Positions 14,172-19,824 of a stretch of DNA of 19,824 bases are shown here, piece by piece. This DNA is from JAIVGV01 sp035295985 (GTDB lineage: Bacteria; Acidobacteriota; Blastocatellia; Pyrinomonadales; Pyrinomonadaceae). The stretch's first letter is position 1, and each line of letters begins with the position of its first letter. The translations under genes and the position numbers were made by a program. The DNA lies in assembly GCA_035295985.1 (NCBI GenBank), contig DATHBT010000272.1, positions 1 through 19,824 of the forward strand. Direction: 5' to 3'. The notes under the pieces were generated by a model. It ran no database searches. It was not told where the DNA came from and was given only the letters and a program-made list of their open reading frames with translations.

Positions 14172-15509
14172 TCAGACGACCCTTCGCAGTTTGAGCCTGG
14201 CCCGGACGGCGCGCTCGCCGCGCTTAAGATCGAGCGTGTACTCGCGCCCGTCCTGCCGGAACAGGCGGCGGATTTCGTCGAGCATGAATTCGGAAGCCGC
14301 GCGGCCGTCGATTGCGACGAGCACGTCGCCGCCCTCCACGCCCGCGGCGGCGGCGGCGCTGCCCTCCTCGACATCATCGATCAGGTAGGTCTTGAAGTCG
14401 GGGCCGTCGCCGAGCAGCTCGATGCCGCTCATGTCCTCCTCGAACGGCTCATCGAAGGCGGCGTTCGGCTCCAGGTAGATGCGGCGGCGCGTGAGATCAA
14501 CGGTCATACGGAAGCGGCGGAAGATTTCGCCGCCGAGGAGGCCGTCTGCGCCCGCGGCGGCGAGCGCGCCGCGCGTGGCGCGCGAGAGGCGGACGACGGG
14601 TGCGCGCAGCTCGTGCCCGCCGAGCCTCACCATATTGGCGCGAGCCACCAGCGCCTCGGCCGTCCCGCCGACGCCGCCCATCCGCGTCGTGCGCCCCGCG
14701 CGCACGGCCCGCTCAAGGCCGTGGCGGCGGACGAAGGGCGCGTTGAGCGAGAGCGCGCCGGTCGATCCCGTGTCCACCTCGAACTTGCCCGCGAGGGGCG
14801 GCCGGTTCGCGAATGAGACCTGGGCGCGCGCGAAGATGTTCCCGTCGCCCTCGACCGTGACGGGCACGGCAGAGCCGCCGCCCGCATAGACGAAGGAGCG
14901 CGCGTCGCGCAGCGTGAGCGTGCGCGCGGCGTAGTCTATCTCTGCGACGAAGCGGCCGATGATGTCGTTGCCGATGACGCCGCCGACTTCGCGACCGAGC
15001 GGCGACGCGAGGAAGTCCAGAGGGAGCGCGTAGGTGGTCAGCCCCGTCACCTCCGCGTCGCCGAGCCGCAGGCGTGCGCGTTCGAGCCGCGTCGCTTCAG
15101 CCGTCCCGGCCGCGCCCTCGCCGGAGACGCGTCCGCGCGAGCCGAGGCGCAGCGACGCGGCCCGTTTCGCGTCGAGCACCGTGCTCGACGCGCCCGTGTC
15201 GAAGATGAACCAGAGCGGCGCGGAGTCGTTGACCGTGGCGCTGACGAGGATTAGGTTGCCGACGAGATCGAAGGGCACGCTCGCCGAACTCTGATCCGTA
15301 AGGAAGCGGACGGCGACGGCCGGCCGTCGGGCGTTGCGCCTACTCCGCTGCGCCGCGGCGTCGGCGTGCGGCCACAGCAGAATCAGCGCGAGCAGGAAGA
15401 GGAAGATGGCCCGGCGCGGCGCGCGGTCGGCGGCGTGTCTCAGGCGCGCGGAGGCCGCGGGGTGGTGCGCCCGCGCGGGGGCGAAAGTGTTCGTGCGGCT
15501 CCGCGTCAT
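14172..15509 (-). CDS. Membrane-anchored double retropepsin with PDZ domain
   Basis: This is a 445-residue exported aspartic protease. A long arginine-rich N-terminus precedes one hydrophobic segment (about 34-47, IFLFLLALILLW), a signal peptide or anchor. Two retropepsin-like domains follow, each with a catalytic DTG: Asp104 (FIFDTGASS) and Asp246 (FEVDTGSTG). Each has a later hydrophobic-Gly flap or psi-loop segment (GGVIGNDIIG and DGLLGGEIF). Since retropepsins work as dimers, two copies in one chain could form one pseudo-dimeric active site. Residues about 350-445 form a PDZ domain (GSAAAAAGVEGGDVLVAIDG). Such proteins are frequent in Acidobacteria and Bacteroidota but poorly studied. Only 1 nt separates its ATG from the stop of the molybdoenzyme gene (TAGCATG). 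A later start closer to the hydrophobic segment is possible. Confidence 0.9.
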   Translation of the reverse strand: MTRSRTNTFAPARAHHPAASARLRHAADRAPRRAIFLFLLALILLWPHADAAAQRSRRNARRPAVAVRFLTDQSSASVPFDLVGNLILVSATVNDSAPLWFIFDTGASSTVLDAKRAASLRLGSRGRVSGEGAAGTAEATRLERARLRLGDAEVTGLTTYALPLDFLASPLGREVGGVIGNDIIGRFVAEIDYAARTLTLRDARSFVYAGGGSAVPVTVEGDGNIFARAQVSFANRPPLAGKFEVDTGSTGALSLNAPFVRRHGLERAVRAGRTTRMGGVGGTAEALVARANMVRLGGHELRAPVVRLSRATRGALAAAGADGLLGGEIFRRFRMTVDLTRRRIYLEPNAAFDEPFEEDMSGIELLGDGPDFKTYLIDDVEEGSAAAAAGVEGGDVLVAIDGRAASEFMLDEIRRLFRQDGREYTLDLKRGERAVRARLKLRRVV

Positions 15510-15510
15510 G

Positions 15511-16215
15511 CTACTCGTCCTGCTGGTAGCGGAAGCGTTCGCCGTCGCGCCCCTCCCAGGGGATGCCGCGCATGTGGTAGCCGCCCTCCTCCCAGAAGCC
15601 GGCGCGGTCTTCGGCGAGGAACGTCAGCCCCTTGATCCACTTGGCAGACTTCCAGGCGTAGAGCTGCGGCACTATCAAACGAACCGGGCCGCCGTGCTCC
15701 GGCGGGATGGGACGGCCGTCGTGCGCCCAGGCGAGGAGCGAGTCTTCGGCGAGGAAGTATTCGATGGGGAGATTAGTCGTCCAGCCGTAGTCGTAAGCCG
15801 AGGCGAGGACGAAGCGGGCTTCGGGCTTGACGCCGACCAGTTCGGCCAGCGTGCGCGTGGGCACCCCGCCCCATAGGTTGTCGAGGCGCGACCAGCGCGT
15901 AACGCAGTGGAAGTCGGCGTAAACGCGCACGGCCGGCAACCGCATGAACTCGTCGAGCGACCACGCGAGCGGGCGCTCGACCAAGCCGCCGACTTCAAAC
16001 CGCCACGCCTCCAAGTCGATCTCCGGCGTGCCGTGCGCGTCGAGCACGGGCCACTTCTTCGTGCGCGACTGGCCCGGCGGCAGGCGGTTCTCGCGCCGCG
16101 TGTCGGGACTGGTGATCACGTCCGGCTCCGAGGACGCGACCTCCTCGGCCGCGCGCGGCCCCTCCCGCTGGTAGAAGGGATCGTTGATTAGGCTACTTAG
16201 GAAACTCATCGCCAT
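15511..16215 (-). CDS. Sulfite-oxidase-like molybdopterin oxidoreductase
   Basis: This is a 234-residue molybdenum-cofactor enzyme consisting of only the oxidoreductase molybdopterin-binding domain. The likely Mo-ligating cysteine is Cys104 in DFHCVTRWSRLDN, followed by WGGVPTRTL. Other family blocks are YDYGWTTNLP, HGGPVRLIVPQLYAWKSAKW and a C-terminal GFWEEGGYH. It has no haem or dimerisation domain and no visible Tat signal, so it differs from SorA and from canonical exported MsrP (TMAO-like methionine sulfoxide reductase) and is probably cytosolic. The first gene of an operon with the retropepsin and MscS channel, it may repair oxidised molecules, but its substrate is unknown. The start is ATG 16215; ATG 16209 is two codons on, and neither has a clear ribosome binding site. 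Confidence 0.92.
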   Translation of the reverse strand: MAMSFLSSLINDPFYQREGPRAAEEVASSEPDVITSPDTRRENRLPPGQSRTKKWPVLDAHGTPEIDLEAWRFEVGGLVERPLAWSLDEFMRLPAVRVYADFHCVTRWSRLDNLWGGVPTRTLAELVGVKPEARFVLASAYDYGWTTNLPIEYFLAEDSLLAWAHDGRPIPPEHGGPVRLIVPQLYAWKSAKWIKGLTFLAEDRAGFWEEGGYHMRGIPWEGRDGERFRYQQDE

Positions 16216-16220
16216 TAAAG

Positions 16221-16317
16221 CCGTAAACCGTAAACCGTGACTGGTGACAGGAAAGAAAGGGTTTTACTCGTCACGTGTCACGGTTTACGGTGTATGTTCT
16301 TCTCCTGTCACCTGTCG
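16221..16317. repeat. Interleaved heptamer-word inverted repeats
   Basis: Arm A (16228-16241, CCGTAAACCGTGAC) is perfectly complementary to 16277-16290. Arm B (16243-16252, GGTGACAGGA) is perfectly complementary to 16303-16312. The order A-B-A'-B' is that of a pseudoknot rather than nested stems. The 7-nt units are CCGTAAA, CCGTAAA, CCGTGAC on the left, then GTCACGT, GTCACGG, TTTACGG, and CCTGTCA, CCTGTCG on the right. B' covers the stop codon of the 144-residue gene. Confidence 0.75.
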
Positions 16318-16742
16318 CGGTCTTTAGCCTTTTCCACCAGTTGCTTCAACTCGTCTGGCATCCATTTGCCGAGGCCCTTGGTGAGCGGGTCGCGGATGCC
16401 GACCGAGCGGTCGTGCCACTCGTCGGCTTGGCCGAGCGTTCCGCGCTCGCGCTCGTAACGCTCGGTCTGATCGAGCGAGAGGGCGACGCCGCGGGCCACG
16501 TCCGCCCAGTCCCCGTTCTGGATGCCGCGGCCGACGAGCGACAGGCCGGCCGACCAGTCCTCCTCGGGCGCGCGCGCGTCCTGTTCGGGGATGGTCAGCT
16601 TCTCCATCGACGGGAAGGGGCCGCCGCGGTACTCACGCACGATCCGCTTCTGCAACTCGGCGAGCGATAGCTCCGGGTTCTCGCGCCGCAAGCTTTGCGC
16701 GCGGCGGAAGATGTCTGCGACGGTCGGCTGGTTCTCTGCCAT
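16308..16742 (-). CDS. Unknown 144-residue protein
   Basis: I do not recognise this family. The protein is soluble, highly charged, cysteine-free, and has no signal peptide. The N-terminal half is helical (VADIFRRAQSLRRENPELSLAELQKRIV), then comes a Pro-rich loop, and a second half rich in Arg/Asp/Glu with a final helix (DELKQLVEKAKDRD). The sense-strand codon use resembles its neighbours. It is the leftward partner of a divergent pair with the subtilase. It may share a transcript with the molybdoenzyme operon 92 nt downstream, through the interleaved repeat. GAAAGGG lies about 12 nt before the ATG, a rather long spacing. Its last codons and TGA lie within the repeat element. Confidence 0.65.
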   Translation of the reverse strand: MAENQPTVADIFRRAQSLRRENPELSLAELQKRIVREYRGGPFPSMEKLTIPEQDARAPEEDWSAGLSLVGRGIQNGDWADVARGVALSLDQTERYERERGTLGQADEWHDRSVGIRDPLTKGLGKWMPDELKQLVEKAKDRDR

Positions 16743-16921
16743 GACTGGGGCAAGCCCTTTCTCGTCTGCGGCTGCTGTTTCGGTCGAGCTTTTTCACCCT
16801 AACTTACACCCGCCCGCGCGCGAATCACAAACCGCTGGCGCGCGGGCGGGCGGTGCGGCGCGCGCGCGCGTTGTGGTATCGTCTCCAACCGATTCACACG
16901 CGGAAAGAGGGTTTACTAGAA
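16743..16921. promoter_or_regulatory. Divergent promoter region with a 13-bp dyad
   Basis: These 179 nt separate the two divergent starts and must hold both promoters. A perfect 13-bp inverted repeat pairs 16809-16821 with 16838-16850 around 16 nt; it is almost pure G+C and is followed by a (GC)n run at 16858-16870. TATCGT at 16877-16882 could be a -10 for the rightward gene, and TTGTGA with TAAGTT could serve the leftward one, but neither is strong. Confidence 0.35.
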
Positions 16922-18295
16922 GTGTCCGAAACGATCCCTTTCGAGCAGACCCACCACACGGTCGAGCGCGTGGCCGGCTTCCCCGTCTGCCCCGTGTGCG
17001 GGCGCGAGTCGAAGGAGGGCCTGGGGTCGCTCGTGAGCCTGCCCGAGAGCTTGCAGCAGATCATCTCGGCCAACGCGCCGGTGGGCAACGTCCTCGCCGT
17101 GGTCTGCCCCCGCTGCGTCGCACTGTTCGCGCGCGCGCAGCGCATGCTCGAAGCGGACGCCGTCGTCTTCGAGCAGGGCGGGCGCGTGCTGCCCACCCCC
17201 CTGCGGCTAGACGCCGACCACCGCTTCACGGGCCGCGGCGTGACCATCGCCTTCCTCGACTCGGGCTTCTACGCGCACCCCGATCTGACCACCCCGGAGA
17301 GCCGCATCCTCGCCTACCACAACATCGTCCCCGGCGGGCAGTCGCTTCTGGAGACGACCGACCCGGCGAGCTGGCACGGGATGATGACCTCGGTCGTCGC
17401 GGCCGGCAACGGCTCGCTCTCTAAAGGCTTCTACCGCAGCATCGCGCCCGAAGCAAAGGTGGTGCTCGTCAAGATCAGCAAGTCGGGCCGCATCAAGGAG
17501 GAGAACATCCGGGAGGGCTTGGAGTGGGTGCTCGAACACCGTGAGGAGTACGGCGTCCGCGTCGTCAACATCTCGGCGGGCGGCGACCACCAGTCGTCCT
17601 ACCTGACTAACGAGCTGTGCCAGACGGTCGAGCGCGCCGTGCGCGAGGGGCTGGTTGTCGTCTGCGCCGCCGGCAACGCGGGCCACGAGCCGGGCCACCC
17701 TGTCCTGCCGCCCGCCAGCTCCCCTTCGTCAATCGCCGTCGGCGGCTTAGACGATCAGAACTCGCTCGACCGCGCGCGGCGCGGCATGTACCGCTCCTCC
17801 TACGGCCCGACCGTGGACGGCTTACAGAAGCCGGAACTGATCGCCCCCGGCATCTGGGTTCCCGCGCCGATCCTGCCGCACACGCCGACCGCCGCCGAGG
17901 CCGAACTCTACGCCACGCTCGACCGCGCGCCCGACGCGGAGCTGCGCGCCATCATCGAAGAGCACGCCGAAGTGGACTCAGACCTCTACGAGGCGCGCGA
18001 CCTGCGCACGCCCTTGCTGCGCCACCTGATCACGATCAAGCTGCACGAGGGCGACGTGATCTCGGAGCACTACAAGTACGTTGACGGAACCTCCTTCGCC
18101 GCGCCCATCGTCTCCTCGATCATCGCGTGCATGCTGGAGGCCAACCCCGAATTGTCGCCGCAGCAGATCAAGCGCATCCTCATCGACACGGCCGAGCGCC
18201 TGCCCGACATCGAGATCGACCGCCAGGGCTGGGGCGGCGTCGCCCCCCGCCGCGCCGTCGAGTTAGCCCTCGCCCTGCGCCCCGCCGCGGCGTGA
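16922..18295 (+). CDS. Cytosolic subtilase (S8) with N-terminal zinc-ribbon-like motif
   Basis: This is a 457-residue serine protease without a signal peptide. Near the N-terminus, CPVC (Cys23, Cys26) and CPRC (Cys62, Cys65) form a CxxC-x35-CxxC pattern that could bind zinc. The subtilisin fold follows with Asp113 (AFLDSGFY), His152 (SWHGMMTS), the oxyanion Asn252 (AAGNAG) and Ser391 (DGTSFAAP), so the site is complete. A helical insertion of about 60 residues sits between the PELIAPG strand and the catalytic serine. The lack of a signal and prodomain suggests intracellular action. Peptidase S8 genes of this kind are sometimes part of defence or peptide-maturation loci, but no partner supports that here. 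GTG 16922 was chosen because GAGGG precedes it by 10 nt; the frame stays open to 16853, but that part looks like promoter DNA. Confidence 0.93.
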   Translation: MSETIPFEQTHHTVERVAGFPVCPVCGRESKEGLGSLVSLPESLQQIISANAPVGNVLAVVCPRCVALFARAQRMLEADAVVFEQGGRVLPTPLRLDADHRFTGRGVTIAFLDSGFYAHPDLTTPESRILAYHNIVPGGQSLLETTDPASWHGMMTSVVAAGNGSLSKGFYRSIAPEAKVVLVKISKSGRIKEENIREGLEWVLEHREEYGVRVVNISAGGDHQSSYLTNELCQTVERAVREGLVVVCAAGNAGHEPGHPVLPPASSPSSIAVGGLDDQNSLDRARRGMYRSSYGPTVDGLQKPELIAPGIWVPAPILPHTPTAAEAELYATLDRAPDAELRAIIEEHAEVDSDLYEARDLRTPLLRHLITIKLHEGDVISEHYKYVDGTSFAAPIVSSIIACMLEANPELSPQQIKRILIDTAERLPDIEIDRQGWGGVAPRRAVELALALRPAAA

Positions 18296-18379
18296 GCCGG
18301 AGAATCGGGTCAACGTTCCGGCGTCGCGGCGGGTAGGAGCTTACGGGCCGGGCACTCGAAATCCGGGAGGCATTCCCCG

Positions 18380-18985
18380 ATGCGAAGACTCCTTTTTCTA
18401 ACCCTGTTCGCCCTGCTCGCGTGCGGCGCGGCGCGCGCCCAGGAAAAGATTGCCATCACGCTCGCGCAGGGCAGCAGGGACGAGGCGCGGACGAAAGAGC
18501 AGTTGGGGCGGCTGCTCGCGCGTTACGATCTCTCCAAGTGGATTTTCACGCGCGCGGTCGTCATAGACGAGAAGACGCGCATCCCGCACAGCCACCCCAA
18601 GCTCACGCTCAACACGCGCCACCTGCTCGACGACGAGCTGCTGCTCTCGACCTTCGTTCACGAGCAGGCCCACTGGCTCCTCGTGCAAAGGGACAAGGAC
18701 ACGGAAGAGGCCATTAAAGAGCTGCGCGTCATGTTCCCCAAAGTTCCCGCCGGCGGCCCGGAGGGTGCGAGGGACGAGCGGAGCAGTTACCTCCACCTCG
18801 TCGTGATCTACCTCGAATACAGGGCCTTGCGGGAGCTGCTCGGCGAGCTGCGGGCCAGGCAGGTGATGGAGTTCTGGGCGCACGATCATTACACGTGGAT
18901 TTACAAGACCGTGCTGGATCGCCCGCGCGACATCGGCAACGTCGCATTCAAACACAAACTCGTGCCCACGGAGCGCACGCAGTAG
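18380..18985 (+). CDS. Secreted HExxH protein, putative metalloprotease
   Basis: This 201-residue exported protein carries HEQAH (His94, Glu95, His98) inside FVHEQAHWLL, the pattern of zinc metallopeptidases. A third ligand could be Glu146 in HLVVIYLEYRAL, which lies in a helix as in gluzincins, or a histidine of FWAHDHY (168-170). The signal peptide is about 1-20 with AARA before QE; an LLAC at 12-15 could alternatively be a lipobox. The family is not one I can name, and activity is inferred only from the motif. GGGAGG stands 9 nt before the ATG. It follows the subtilase by 84 nt on the same strand and might be co-transcribed; a weak 6-bp hairpin (18296-18322) lies between. Confidence 0.85.
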   Translation: MRRLLFLTLFALLACGAARAQEKIAITLAQGSRDEARTKEQLGRLLARYDLSKWIFTRAVVIDEKTRIPHSHPKLTLNTRHLLDDELLLSTFVHEQAHWLLVQRDKDTEEAIKELRVMFPKVPAGGPEGARDERSSYLHLVVIYLEYRALRELLGELRARQVMEFWAHDHYTWIYKTVLDRPRDIGNVAFKHKLVPTERTQ

Positions 18986-19038
18986 GCGCGCCTGCGGCGC
19001 GACGCCCCGGCCGGCGGCCGAGGGAGTTCAGACACTAA

Positions 19039-19084
19039 GAGGCCCGGCGGCCGGAGTGACGAAACCTCCCGGCCGCCGGGCCTC
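19039..19084. terminator. Bidirectional terminator hairpin
   Basis: Arms 19039-19054 and 19069-19084 form a perfect 16-bp GC-rich stem (GAGGCCCGGCGGCCGG) with a 14-nt loop, between the stops of two convergent genes. There is no real T tract, as is common in GC-rich genomes. It lacks the tandem-word structure of the other inverted repeats. Confidence 0.65.
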
Positions 19085-19107
19085 GAAAGTTTGCGCTGCC
19101 GGGCGCG

Positions 19108-19356
19108 CTACTGCTCGCAGACCGTGGCGTAACACGCGACGATGTCGCTGTTAAACTGGTCGTCGCAGACGTTGTTCGGCCCCCCGTACCGTTCCTCGCA
19201 CTTCTCGTAATCCCTTTGAACTTTCCTAAGACACGTAAGGCATTTGTCTTTCTTTAAGTCGTCAGCCCTCGCCGTGCGTGTGACGAAGGGCGGAGGCAGC
19301 ACGAGGGCGAGCACGGAGAAGACTAGCGCGGCGGCGAGGGCGAGTGATCTTTTCAT
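19108..19356 (-). CDS. Small secreted six-cysteine protein
   Basis: This is an 82-residue precursor. The signal peptide (about 1-31, LALAAALVFSVLALVL, ending TARA) would leave a mature protein of about 51 residues with six cysteines at 39, 42, 53, 64, 75 and 80. Four successive cysteines (42, 53, 64, 75) are exactly 11 residues apart, about three helical turns, so they would line up on one face of helices joined by disulfides. I know no family for it; a small structural, binding or toxin-like role is possible. The frame continues further upstream, but ATG 19356 is preferred because AAGGA lies 7 nt before it and the signal peptide begins there. A good promoter lies about 60 nt upstream. Confidence 0.85.
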   Translation of the reverse strand: MKRSLALAAALVFSVLALVLPPPFVTRTARADDLKKDKCLTCLRKVQRDYEKCEERYGGPNNVCDDQFNSDIVACYATVCEQ

Positions 19357-19414
19357 GGTCAGTTCCTTTCGGGTTAGCTGGGTCGGGGCGCGGCGAGATG
19401 TTCTCGGGAGCGCC

Positions 19415-19443
19415 TTATTATTACAGATTCGAGACAAAGTCAA
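19415..19443 (-). promoter_or_regulatory. Sigma-70-like promoter of the six-cysteine gene
   Basis: On the minus strand TTGACT (19438-19443), a 17-nt spacer and TAATAA (19415-19420) precede the gene by about 60 nt, giving a leader of about 50 nt. The AT-rich patch is conspicuous in this GC-rich DNA. Confidence 0.55.
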
Positions 19444-19683
19444 CGCTCACCCGGAACCCCGGCCGCGACGTCTAACGCGTTCCCAAAATCCCCTGCTAGC
19501 TTTAACCGGCCGGCCGGGGTAAACTCTGCTGCGACGACGACTGGCCCGTCACAAGTCTCGCCCTCACGGGCACGGCATCGGCCGCGCGCGGAGAGCGCTC
19601 CCCCTTCGGAAATCTGACAAGAGATCATCAGGCAACCCCGCCGGCCCGGCGGGCGCGTTGGCGCTTTCCCGAATTAAGGACTC
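19444..19683. other. Divergent gap before the last gene
   Basis: No gene is seen in these 240 nt. There are short GC-rich dyads, CCCGCCGG/CCGGCGGG at 19637-19653 and GCCCGT/ACGGGC at 19544-19571. No riboswitch family is recognised, and no clear promoter for the rightward gene. Confidence 0.45.
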
Positions 19684-19824
19684 ATGAAAATCCTGCTCTA
19701 CAACCCGGACAACGGGGTGACGCGCAACTTCATGCCGCACCTCTGGATGTTCCTTTTGCAGGCCCTGACGCCGCCCGGCCACGAGGTCGTCCTCATCGAC
19801 GGCAACGCCCGCGCCATGACGGAG
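19684..19824 (+). CDS. Start of a B12-binding radical SAM enzyme (partial)
   Basis: Only the first 47 codons are inside the window. The opening MKILLYNPDN..., the run FMPHLWMFLLQAL and HEVVLIDGNA are typical of the N-terminal cobalamin-binding fold of class B radical SAM (BchE-like) proteins. In these the radical SAM cluster motif would come later, beyond the window. AAGGA lies only 3 nt before the ATG, a short spacing. The call is based on similarity to the usual start of such proteins and not on catalytic residues, so a plain B12-binding-fold protein is possible. Confidence 0.7.
   Translation, partial: MKILLYNPDNGVTRNFMPHLWMFLLQALTPPGHEVVLIDGNARAMTE

Noticed and set aside
13430..14377. A 315-codon frame overlapping the MscS gene, considered as a frameshifted cage domain
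   Set aside because: It is Arg/Pro/Gly-rich out-of-frame translation and does not resemble the MscS C-terminal domain.

Overview
The window is GC-rich bacterial chromosome of ordinary gene density, with no rRNA, tRNA, CRISPR array, transposase or phage gene that I can see. The gene set suggests Acidobacteriota, probably class Blastocatellia. The pointers are a TPR plus DUF4388 protein, an M4 protease ending in DUF4214 repeats, an AAA/VWA pair with a small CxCxxC protein between them, a NUDIX-metallo-beta-lactamase fusion, and many secreted proteases. This placement is an inference from gene content, not from a marker gene.

Layout. 1-441 is leader sequence without a convincing gene. 442-1152 (+) is the TPR/DUF4388 protein, which converges on an unknown four-cysteine protein (1253-2014, -). 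2208-3566 (+) is a cytochrome P450. After a gap with two large hairpins comes a secreted thermolysin-type protease (3816-5897, -). Its ~685-nt upstream gap carries two candidate promoters facing each other. 6583-9626 (-) is a tight operon of a MoxR/Mg-chelatase-like AAA ATPase, a 70-residue CxCxxC protein and a VWA protein, the last two overlapping by 4 nt. 9800-11359 (-) is a NUDIX plus metallo-beta-lactamase fusion. 11658-13178 (-) is an HtrA/DegP-type lipoprotein protease with a promoter candidate. 13471-16215 (-) is a second tight operon: a sulfite-oxidase-like molybdoenzyme, a membrane-anchored double retropepsin with a PDZ domain, and a short MscS channel. A 144-residue unknown gene (16308-16742, -) lies just upstream. 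Reading the other way are a cytosolic subtilase with an N-terminal zinc-ribbon-like motif (16922-18295) and a secreted HExxH protein (18380-18985). A 16-bp hairpin separates the latter from a small secreted six-cysteine protein (19108-19356, -). The window ends inside a gene that looks like a B12-binding radical SAM enzyme (19684-19824, +).

How it fits together. The strongest theme is proteolysis and envelope quality control: M4 protease, HtrA, double retropepsin, subtilase and HExxH protein, beside a molybdoenzyme of the MsrP type that could repair oxidised envelope proteins, and a mechanosensitive channel. The AAA/VWA pair is probably a separate chaperone-like complex.

The least expected signal is in the gaps. 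Several hold a large inverted repeat whose arms are built from a short word repeated in tandem, usually with a period of 7 nt. The word differs from gap to gap. The elements sit at or against stop codons, and in two genes the repeat itself supplies the stop codon. They look like a family of tandem-word hairpin elements used as gene ends.
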